Of a stretch of DNA of 64,000 nt, positions 57,404-64,000 are shown in pieces. Where the stretch lies: assembly GCF_001179945.1 (NCBI RefSeq), contig NZ_CVSG01000075.1:42170-106169 (forward strand), read 5' to 3'. Below the pieces are notes generated by a model. That model saw nothing but the letters and a program-made list of their open reading frames with translations. It was not told the DNA's origin and did no database searches. Source of the stretch: Candidatus Pelagibacter communis (GTDB lineage: Bacteria > Pseudomonadota > Alphaproteobacteria > Pelagibacterales > Pelagibacteraceae). A program made the position numbers and the translations under genes. Every line of letters starts with the position of its first letter. Position 1 is the first letter of the stretch.

Positions 57404-59586
57404 TGAGAAAAATATTTAATTTATCATTTATCTTTATTTTAAGTGTTTTAACCTTGCTACTAGTATTTCTATCAACTACGGGCATAGAAACAAAAAGATT
57501 TAATAGTTTAATAACAAAAAAGATTAAAGAAAGTAACGCCAATATAGACTTAAATTTAGATACTATAAAATTCAAGCTTGATATTAGAGAAATTAGTTTA
57601 TTTTTAGAGGCTAAAAATCCTAGTATAAACTTTAAAGAAATCAAACTTCCTATTAAGAATATAAAAGCTTATGTTAACTTTCTTTCTCTAATAAAATCTG
57701 AAAATAAGTTTGAAAAAATAAGTTTAAATTTTAATCAAATTAGTTTTGAAAATATCAAAAAAATTTCATCAATATTAAAACCATCGAATTTCTCGAGTTT
57801 TTTGAACAATAAACTCGTTGAAGGAAAATTGAATATACAAATTGAATTTTATTTTAATAAAAATAATGAAATAGAAAACTTTATAACAAAAGGATCAATA
57901 GAGGATGCAAAAATTAATTATGAAAAAGAAATCTTTTTAGAAAACACAAACTTTACTTTTTTTGCGGATAACACAGATATTTTGATAAAAAGTTTTCTTG
58001 GAAAATTTGGTCCATTGGATATAAAGGATGGTGACGCAAAAATTCAAATCTCCCCAGAAATTTCCATAGAAACTAATTTTTTGAGTAATATAAAAATTGA
58101 TAATAAATTAAAAAAAGAATATGACTTTTTAAATCAATTCTTAAATTTAAATTCTTTAGATAATTTAAACGGTGAGTTCAACAATACTCTTTTTGTAAAT
58201 CTAGACAAAACACTCAAAATTAAAAATTTTAATTTTAAAAATAGTGGTAAAATAATAAATGCAAAACTAAATTTTCAAAAATCTATCAAAAATTTTTTAC
58301 TTGAGGATAGCCTTAAATTTATTATCGTAAAAGATACTGAGATAAATACTTTTATAAACTCAAATAAAAACAATATAGAAATTAAAGGCAAATATTCATT
58401 TAATAATAATAATTTTTTAGATTTTGAGTCAGAAAATATAATTAGTAAAGACATATTTAAATCTAAAATCAGAGCGAATATAGACGAAAAAATACAAATA
58501 GAACTAATAAATTATACAAAACCTAAAGAAATAATCGCTGAAGTTTCTATTGAACTTGAAAAATTTGGAGATAATCTTAAATTAAAGAATCTTAATTATG
58601 CGCAAGGTAAAAATTCAATAGTTATAAATGATCTTAAATTTCAAAAAGGTATATTTTCAAATTTAAAAAAAGCATCAGTAAAAACATTTTCTAAAAAAAT
58701 ATCAAATAATGATTTTAAAATTTTATTTGGGGATAAAATTATAATTGAAGGCAACAAATTTGATGCTAGTAATTTAGCCAAGCTTATAAATCAAAAAAAA
58801 AGTGACAATAATCTAAAAAAATTAAATAAGAATATTGAAATTAATATTGCTAAAGTTATTGCTCCTTTATCAGAAAAATTATTAAAATTTAGACTTATTG
58901 GAAAAATTGAAAGAGGAAAATTTATAAAAATTTCCTCTAAAGGTGATTTTGGAAATAATAATTTTTTAGATATCACAATGAAAAGTGATAAATTAAAGAA
59001 GAAAAAATATTTAGAAATCTACTCAGATATTACAAAACCATTGTTAACTGAATATAGTTTTTTCAGGGGATTAACAGGTGGAAAATTATTGTACACATCA
59101 ATAATTGATGATAATTCCTCAACTTCTAAATTAAAAATTGAAAATTTTAAAGTTGTAAATGCACCTAACATGGTAAAACTACTAACTCTTGCAGACCTTG
59201 GAGGTTTAGCAGACTTAGCTGAAGGAGAAGGGATATCATTTGAAACATTAGAAATAGATATTGATCAAACGGATGAATTAATTAAGATAAATGAAATTTT
59301 AGCCTTGGGACCCAGTATCTCAGTTTTAATGGACGGTTATCAAGATAAAAACGTAACAAGCTTAAGAGGTACATTAATTCCAGCAAAAACACTAAACAAA
59401 ATGATTTCCAGAATACCTTTAATTGGCGATATAATAATTCCGAAAGAAGTAGGAGAGGGATTATTTGGAATAAGCTTCAAAATGAAAGGACCTAAGGGAA
59501 AAATAAAAACATCGATAAATCCAATTAGAACAATTACTCCAAGATTTATTCAAAAAATTATAGATAGAAACAAAAAAATTAATTAA
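57403..59586 (+). CDS. AsmA-like / DUF3971 (YhdP-type) membrane-anchored protein
   Basis: The 727-residue protein has one N-terminal transmembrane segment (FNLSFIFILSVLTLLLVFLS) and a long region of beta-strand repeats facing the periplasm. The C-terminal part shows FSFFRGLTGGKLLYTS-type and LADLGGLADLAEGEGISFET segments and ends with the GLFGISFKMKGPKGKIKTSI and NPIRTITPRF motifs typical of the alphaproteobacterial AsmA-like family near tyrS. AsmA/TamB/YhdP proteins are thought to be bridges for phospholipid transport between membranes. It is coupled to prfB by a one-base overlap and overlaps tyrS by eight bases. Confidence 0.8.
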   Translation: MRKIFNLSFIFILSVLTLLLVFLSTTGIETKRFNSLITKKIKESNANIDLNLDTIKFKLDIREISLFLEAKNPSINFKEIKLPIKNIKAYVNFLSLIKSENKFEKISLNFNQISFENIKKISSILKPSNFSSFLNNKLVEGKLNIQIEFYFNKNNEIENFITKGSIEDAKINYEKEIFLENTNFTFFADNTDILIKSFLGKFGPLDIKDGDAKIQISPEISIETNFLSNIKIDNKLKKEYDFLNQFLNLNSLDNLNGEFNNTLFVNLDKTLKIKNFNFKNSGKIINAKLNFQKSIKNFLLEDSLKFIIVKDTEINTFINSNKNNIEIKGKYSFNNNNFLDFESENIISKDIFKSKIRANIDEKIQIELINYTKPKEIIAEVSIELEKFGDNLKLKNLNYAQGKNSIVINDLKFQKGIFSNLKKASVKTFSKKISNNDFKILFGDKIIIEGNKFDASNLAKLINQKKSDNNLKKLNKNIEINIAKVIAPLSEKLLKFRLIGKIERGKFIKISSKGDFGNNNFLDITMKSDKLKKKKYLEIYSDITKPLLTEYSFFRGLTGGKLLYTSIIDDNSSTSKLKIENFKVVNAPNMVKLLTLADLGGLADLAEGEGISFETLEIDIDQTDELIKINEILALGPSISVLMDGYQDKNVTSLRGTLIPAKTLNKMISRIPLIGDIIIPKEVGEGLFGISFKMKGPKGKIKTSINPIRTITPRFIQKIIDRNKKIN

Positions 59587-60817
59587 TCTTAATAATATAA
59601 TGTTTTTTCTTTCCATAAGAAATTTTTAAAACGTTATTTGTAAAATCTGTTAATTCTAAAATTTTTTTTGGGTCAGCAATTAAAATATCATTTATTTTCA
59701 ATCCTTTATTTTCAATAATCCTTCTTGCTTCACTTTTAGAATGAACAATTTGATTTTTTGATAAAAAATCTAAAAGCTTTATTCCTTTTATGATATCTTT
59801 TTTTTTAACAATAATTTCTGGAAGACTTGATCCTAATCCTTTTCCGTGAAACGTGTCTTTAGCTGTTTGCTCTGCTTTGTTTGATGCAACTTCTCCATGT
59901 AAAATTTTGGTTGCTTCATTAGCTAATAAAATTTTTAGATCATTTATATTTGATTTTCTTTTAAATAGATTATCAATTTCATTAGTTTCTAACTCAGTAA
60001 AAAAGTTTAAAAATTTTTTTACATCTCTATCATCAGTATTTCTCCAAAATTGCCAATAATCATAAGCAGAAAACAAATCTTCGTTAAGCCAAACAGCGCC
60101 TGACTCTGTTTTACCCATCTTTGTTCCAGAAGCCAAAGTAATTAGTGGGGAGGTTATACCATATGCTTCTTTTTTAAGCATTCTTCTTATAAGCTCAACG
60201 CCATTTACAATATTTCCCCATTGATCTGAACCTCCAATTTGTAAAATACAATTATTTTTTTTATATAATTGATAAAAATCATAGGCTTGCAAAATCATAT
60301 AGTTAAATTCCATATAACTAAGTGATTGTTCTCTCTCTAGTCTAAGTTTTACACTTTCAAAAGTAAGCATCTTGTTAATAGTAAAATGACTTCCAATATC
60401 GCGTAAAAATTTGATATAATTTAATTTTGTAAGCCATTTTGCGTTATCAACATAAATAGGCTTAGTATTTTTATTTGAAGTATCTAAAATTTTATTAAAA
60501 ACTTTTTTTATACTTTTTATATTATTATTTATTTCTGTTTTTTCGAGAATTTTTCTAGTTGAGTCCTTACCTGATGGGTCACCAATTAATGTTGTGCCTC
60601 CTCCCAACAAAACGATTGGGCGATGACCATATTTTTGCATCATTTTAAGGATCATTATTTGAAGAAGACTTCCAACATGTAAACTTTTAGCTGTACAGTC
60701 AAAACCAATATAAGCAGAAATTGATTTTTTATCGCTAATTTCTTTGAGTTTATCAAAGTCTGTGCACTGACTTAAATAACCCCTAGAACTCATCTCAGCT
60801 AAAAATTTGTTTTTCAT
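59579..60817 (-). CDS. tyrS: Tyrosyl-tRNA synthetase
   Basis: The 412-residue class I synthetase shows YIGFDCTAKSLHVGSL (HIGH-like), GGGTTLIGDPSGKD, the Tyr-binding YMILQAYDF, GGSDQWGNIVNG and KMGKTESG (KMSKS-like), then a C-terminal S4 domain (LDFLSKNQIVHSKSEARRII). It stands alone as a minus-strand gene between convergent asmA-like and divergent anmK genes. Confidence 0.97.
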   Translation of the reverse strand: MKNKFLAEMSSRGYLSQCTDFDKLKEISDKKSISAYIGFDCTAKSLHVGSLLQIMILKMMQKYGHRPIVLLGGGTTLIGDPSGKDSTRKILEKTEINNNIKSIKKVFNKILDTSNKNTKPIYVDNAKWLTKLNYIKFLRDIGSHFTINKMLTFESVKLRLEREQSLSYMEFNYMILQAYDFYQLYKKNNCILQIGGSDQWGNIVNGVELIRRMLKKEAYGITSPLITLASGTKMGKTESGAVWLNEDLFSAYDYWQFWRNTDDRDVKKFLNFFTELETNEIDNLFKRKSNINDLKILLANEATKILHGEVASNKAEQTAKDTFHGKGLGSSLPEIIVKKKDIIKGIKLLDFLSKNQIVHSKSEARRIIENKGLKINDILIADPKKILELTDFTNNVLKISYGKKKHYIIKIN

Positions 60818-60872
60818 AGCACTTACTGTTTTAACTACTATTATACGAAAATTGTTATAAATAAATAAAAAT

Positions 60873-61988
60873 ATGAGTAAAAATTATACATCTTTAGGCT
60901 TGATGAGCGGGACATCTGGAGATGGAGTAGATGCTTCCATAATAAACTCAGATGGTGTTAATACATTTGAGACAATAAAAAATAAGTATTATGAATATGA
61001 TTCTAATATTTACAAAGATTTTCATTTTTTAAAAGAAAGAATATTTAACCTGTACGATTTAAAAAGGCTCTCAAAAGAAGTTAACGAATTAGAAAGGAAA
61101 ATTACATTATTTCACGCTAAGATTATTAAAGAATTATTAATCAATAACGACAAAACTTTAGTCGGTTTTCATGGTCAAACAATTTACCACAATGCGATGG
61201 AGAAAATTTCAAGGCAGTTAGGAGACGGAAAATTACTTTACCAACTAACAAAAAAGAGGATAATTTACAATTTTAGAGAAAATGATATTTTAAATGGTGG
61301 TGAAGGAGCGCCTCTTACACCTATATTTCATCAATTGATAGCAACTAAAAAAAAAATAAAACTTCCAATCTGTTTTCTTAATATTGGAGGAATATCAAAT
61401 ATTACAATTGTTAAAAATAAAAGAGGTTATGATGAATTATTTAGTAAAGATATTGGACCTGGAAATTGCCTTATTGATACTTGGGTGAGAAAAAATTCTG
61501 ATAAAAAATTTGACCGAGACGGACACTTAGCAAGTATAGGAAAAAAAAATGAAATAATTTTCGAACAAGCTCAAGAATTGTATTATAACAGGAACAAAGA
61601 AAAAAAATCATTTGATACAAATGATTTTGATATATCGTTTTCTAGAGGTTTATCACTGGAAGATGGAACAACCACACTTACTGAGTTTACAGGAAGTATT
61701 ATTGGTGAAACATTATCTCTTTTAGCAAAAGACGATAAGATATTTGAGGATATAATAATTTGTGGTGGAGGAAGAAAAAATAATACATTAATAAAAACTA
61801 TTAAAAAAAATCTTTTTCAAAAATTTAAAATAAGTATGATAGATAACCTTGGAATTGATGGCGATTTTGTAGAGTCTCAAGCTTTTGGCTTTTTAGCAAT
61901 TAGATCCTATAAAAAATTACCAATAACTTTTCCAAGCACTACCAATTGTAAAAAACCATGTTCAGGCGGTAAAATCGTTGAAAATTAA
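60873..61988 (+). CDS. anmK: Anhydro-N-acetylmuramic acid kinase
   Basis: AnmK phosphorylates and opens anhMurNAc during cell-wall recycling. The 371-residue ASKHA-fold protein shows GLMSGTSGDGVDASI near the start, GFHGQTIYH, LNIGGISNIT, DIGPGNCLID, TTTLTEFTG and ICGGGRKNN. Its position next to tyrS matches other alphaproteobacteria. It indicates at least partial peptidoglycan recycling. The stop shares TTAA with the hydrolase gene on the other strand. Confidence 0.96.
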   Translation: MSKNYTSLGLMSGTSGDGVDASIINSDGVNTFETIKNKYYEYDSNIYKDFHFLKERIFNLYDLKRLSKEVNELERKITLFHAKIIKELLINNDKTLVGFHGQTIYHNAMEKISRQLGDGKLLYQLTKKRIIYNFRENDILNGGEGAPLTPIFHQLIATKKKIKLPICFLNIGGISNITIVKNKRGYDELFSKDIGPGNCLIDTWVRKNSDKKFDRDGHLASIGKKNEIIFEQAQELYYNRNKEKKSFDTNDFDISFSRGLSLEDGTTTLTEFTGSIIGETLSLLAKDDKIFEDIIICGGGRKNNTLIKTIKKNLFQKFKISMIDNLGIDGDFVESQAFGFLAIRSYKKLPITFPSTTNCKKPCSGGKIVEN

Positions 61989-62641
61989 ATAAGAGCGGTC
62001 TTCTCTTTTAAATATTTTTCTATTTCCAACGATAATTCTTTTTCTTTGTCTTTAAAAAAATGATTTGAATTTTTTATTTTAGAAAAAATTACCTCAACAC
62101 CCTTTTGACTTTTAATTCTGTTATCAAGTTCATTAATACTTTCTTTAGTCACTAATTCATCATTTTCACTGTAAATTACTTGACCAGAAGTAGGACACGG
62201 AGCTAAAAATGAAAAATCGTAAACGTTAGGTTGTGGAGAAACTGCTATGAAATTATTTACTTCAGGTCTTCTCATTATAAGTTGCATACAAATCAATGAT
62301 CCAAAAGAAAAACCAGAAACCCAACATTGACTATAATCTAAATTTTGTCTTTCAATCCAATCCAAAGCCGCTGCAGCATCAGAAAGTTCTCCTTGACCAT
62401 TATCAAATACCCCGTCACTTTTACCAACACCTCTAAAGTTTACCTTTATCACTGAAAAACCATTTTCCAAAAAAATATTATACATAAGTTGAACAATTCT
62501 ATTATTCATAGTTCCACCGTACTGAGGATGCGGATGAAGAACAATCGCTACAGGTGAACCAAACTTTGGATTTTTATAATATTTTGCTTCAAGTCTTCCG
62601 GCAGGCCCAGGAATGAAAATTTCTAAACTTTTTGGTTTCAT
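61985..62641 (-). CDS. Alpha/beta hydrolase, conserved alphaproteobacterial type
   Basis: The 218-residue protein shows VAIVLHPHPQYGGTMNNRIVQ (oxyanion region), KVNFRGVGKSDG, the nucleophile elbow GFSFGS and a late His in KNSNHFFKDKE; the acid is probably in YSENDELV. This matches the small hydrolase found beside the iscR-suf locus in many alphaproteobacteria. Substrate is unknown. Confidence 0.85.
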   Translation of the reverse strand: MKPKSLEIFIPGPAGRLEAKYYKNPKFGSPVAIVLHPHPQYGGTMNNRIVQLMYNIFLENGFSVIKVNFRGVGKSDGVFDNGQGELSDAAAALDWIERQNLDYSQCWVSGFSFGSLICMQLIMRRPEVNNFIAVSPQPNVYDFSFLAPCPTSGQVIYSENDELVTKESINELDNRIKSQKGVEVIFSKIKNSNHFFKDKEKELSLEIEKYLKEKTALI

Positions 62642-62645
62642 AATT

Positions 62646-62664
62646 GATAATGATTATTATTAAA
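62646..62664. promoter_or_regulatory. Fur-box-like sequence upstream of iscR
   Basis: GATAATGATTATTATTAAA agrees with the 19-bp Fur consensus GATAATGATAATCATTATC at 15 positions. It starts five bases beyond the hydrolase ATG and lies about 110 bp before iscR. In AT-rich DNA such a match can arise by chance, but iron control of a suf operon would be sensible. Confidence 0.3.
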
Positions 62665-62772
62665 AAAAAAAGTACAGATTTATATCACGTTTTTATGCGA
62701 CAAATATTTTTTTTTAATCCTGACCAAAATAGTAGGAATTCTTCTAAAACTATTATAATACAATGCTTAATT

Positions 62773-63189
62773 ATGAAATTAACCAACAAAGGTAGATACG
62801 CAGTAATGGCAATGGCAGACTTAGCATCAAATGCTAAAGATGGGCCGATAAGTCTTACTGAAATTTCTATGAGACAAAATATTTCATTGGCTTATTTAGA
62901 ACAAATTTTTTTAAAGCTTAAAAGCAACAAATTGGTTAAGAGCTCAAGAGGAGCTGCTGGAGGATATGTTTTAGAAAAACCAGCCTCCGAGATTAAGTTA
63001 TCTAATATTATTTTTGCGGTTGATGAGGAAGTTAAAACATTAAATTGTAAAAAAAACTCAAAAAGAGGGTGCAATAACAAATCAACTAAATGTATTACTC
63101 ATAATCTATGGGACCAATTAGATCAACACATAAATGGTTTTTTTGAAAAAGTAAAATTACAAGATCTTACTAAAACAGTTGAAAAATAA
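62773..63189 (+). CDS. iscR: Rrf2-family Fe-S regulator IscR
   Basis: IscR senses the Fe-S supply and controls cluster-assembly operons. The 138-residue protein has the winged-helix [37 protein letters not shown] and [11 protein letters not shown], then cluster ligands Cys92, Cys100, Cys107 and His110 (spaced C-x7-C-x6-C-x2-H; E. coli has x5 and x5). The ATG at 62773 gives the normal N-terminus; the frame is open 43 codons further upstream but without similarity. sufB follows after two bases, so it is probably autoregulated with the suf operon. Confidence 0.94.
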   Translation: MKLTNKGRYAVMAMADLASNAKDGPISLTEISMRQNISLAYLEQIFLKLKSNKLVKSSRGAAGGYVLEKPASEIKLSNIIFAVDEEVKTLNCKKNSKRGCNNKSTKCITHNLWDQLDQHINGFFEKVKLQDLTKTVEK

Positions 63190-63191
63190 CA

Positions 63192-64000
63192 ATGAAGAGT
63201 GAAGAGTTAAATAATCAGGATTATAAATACGGTTTTACTACTGATATAGAAAATTTTAAAGCTCCAAAAGGACTTTCAGAGAAAACTATAAAATTTATTT
63301 CTGAAGTAAAAAAAGAACCTAAATGGATGCTCGATTGGAGATTAAAGGCATTTAATAGATTAAAAGTTTTAAAGGAACCTAACTGGCAAAAACCAAAATA
63401 TCCAAAAATTAATTACCAAGACTTGTATTATTACTCAGCTCCAAAAAGCATGAAAGATAAACCAAAAAGCTTAGACGAAGTTGATCCGAAACTTATTGAA
63501 ACATACAATAAACTTGGAATTCCTCTTAATGAACAAAAAAGATTAAGCGGAGTAGCTGTTGATGCAGTTTTTGACTCTGTTTCTGTGGCGACAACTTTTA
63601 AAGGAGAATTAGATAAAAAAGGGATAATTTTTTGCCCTATTTCTGAAGCCATTCAGAAACATCCAGATTTAGTAAAAAAATATTTAGGTTCTGTCATACC
63701 TCTTAGCGATCATTATTTTGCAACGCTTAACTCAGCAGTATTTACAGATGGGTCTTTTGTTTACATTCCACCTAACACAAGATGTCCAATGGAACTTTCT
63801 ACTTATTTTAGAATAAACGCATCTGAAACAGGTCAATTCGAAAGAACATTAATCATTGCGGATAAAGGTAGTTACGTTAGTTATTTAGAAGGTTGCACAG
63901 CACCGATGAGGGACGAAAATCAATTACATGCAGCTAATGTAGAATTAGTAGCCTTAGATGATGCAGAGATAAAATACTCAACAGTTCAAAATTGGTATCC
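63192..64000 (+). CDS. sufB: Fe-S assembly scaffold protein SufB (3' end outside window)
   Basis: The frame from ATG 63192 stays open to the right edge, giving 269 residues. It starts with a YKYGF(T) segment and shows [16 protein letters not shown], the YYSAPK segment, [43 protein letters not shown] and ELSTYFRIN, all characteristic of SufB. SufB builds clusters with SufC and SufD using sulfur from SufS/SufE. Placement after iscR marks the start of the suf operon. Confidence 0.97.
   Translation, partial: MKSEELNNQDYKYGFTTDIENFKAPKGLSEKTIKFISEVKKEPKWMLDWRLKAFNRLKVLKEPNWQKPKYPKINYQDLYYYSAPKSMKDKPKSLDEVDPKLIETYNKLGIPLNEQKRLSGVAVDAVFDSVSVATTFKGELDKKGIIFCPISEAIQKHPDLVKKYLGSVIPLSDHYFATLNSAVFTDGSFVYIPPNTRCPMELSTYFRINASETGQFERTLIIADKGSYVSYLEGCTAPMRDENQLHAANVELVALDDAEIKYSTVQNWY

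Noticed and set aside
62644..62772. A 43-residue extension of IscR
   Set aside because: Not similar to Rrf2 proteins; the normal start [10 protein letters not shown] is at 62773 and the region holds likely control sites instead.
1..64000. tRNA, rRNA, CRISPR, insertion sequence or prophage
   Set aside because: No cloverleaf-like or rRNA-like segment, spaced direct repeats, transposase or phage gene was seen; all gaps are under about 175 bp.

Overview
The window is a gene-dense, strongly AT-rich stretch of chromosome from a marine alphaproteobacterium, almost certainly SAR11 (Pelagibacterales, 'Candidatus Pelagibacter'-like). The grounds are a proteorhodopsin gene followed by ferredoxin and ferredoxin reductase genes, Lys/Asn/Ile-rich proteins, very short or overlapping gene junctions, alphaproteobacterial gene orders with pieces missing, and no mobile DNA. 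No rRNA, tRNA, CRISPR array, insertion sequence or prophage was seen. No gap between genes exceeds about 175 bp, so there is no long gene-free stretch to describe.

Layout. 1-2516: proteorhodopsin 3' end, a strong terminator, a 44-residue membrane protein, 2Fe-2S ferredoxin, ferredoxin reductase and a GST. 2513-7946: dksA, two glycosyltransferases, a GFA-fold protein, a D-glycerate 3-kinase-like protein and a TolC-type protein. 8028-15193: recA, an aldehyde dehydrogenase with its DUF779 partner, alaS and icd. 15258-23040: phosphatidylethanolamine synthesis (psd, pssA), rlmE, purine synthesis (guaB, guaA), panB, and YfgM-like and BamB-like envelope proteins. 23037-30097 (minus strand): purF, cvpA, an MMPL/RND exporter, dnaB and rpsF-rpsR-rplI. 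30184-32746: fabD-fabG-acpP-gmk. 32718-40003 (minus): rsmA, pdxA, surA, lptD, lptG, lptF. 40110-47061: pepA, ndk, purN/purM (minus), a DUF2066 protein, hda and aspS. 47058-53806: an orphan NrdJ-C-terminal-like (TSCPD) protein, an NDUFA12-like protein, a DUF2155 protein, accC-accB-aroQ (minus), thiS-thiG and rne (minus). 53951-64000: PBP1A, prfB with a +1 programmed frameshift, an AsmA-like protein, tyrS, anmK, an alpha/beta hydrolase, iscR and the 5' part of sufB.

How the genes work together. Most of the window is housekeeping: envelope building (LptD/F/G, SurA, BamB-like, PBP1A, AnmK, Psd/Pss), fatty acid synthesis (FabD/FabG/AcpP, AccB/AccC), purine nucleotides (PurF/M/N, GuaA/B, Gmk, Ndk), replication and its control (DnaB, Hda), translation (AlaRS, AspRS, TyrRS, S6/S18/L9, RF2) and Fe-S assembly (IscR/SufB). 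Light and redox genes sit at the left edge.

Most notable signals. IMP dehydrogenase lacks its CBS regulatory module. RNase E lacks the CPxC zinc-link. A free-standing homologue of the NrdJ C-terminal domain is present without any NrdJ catalytic gene in the window. All ten convergent gene pairs overlap at their stop codons. A promoter-like -35 box is built into the fabG stop codon. A small conserved-looking membrane protein lies between proteorhodopsin and ferredoxin. None of these amounts to a clearly new system; they read mainly as products of genome streamlining.
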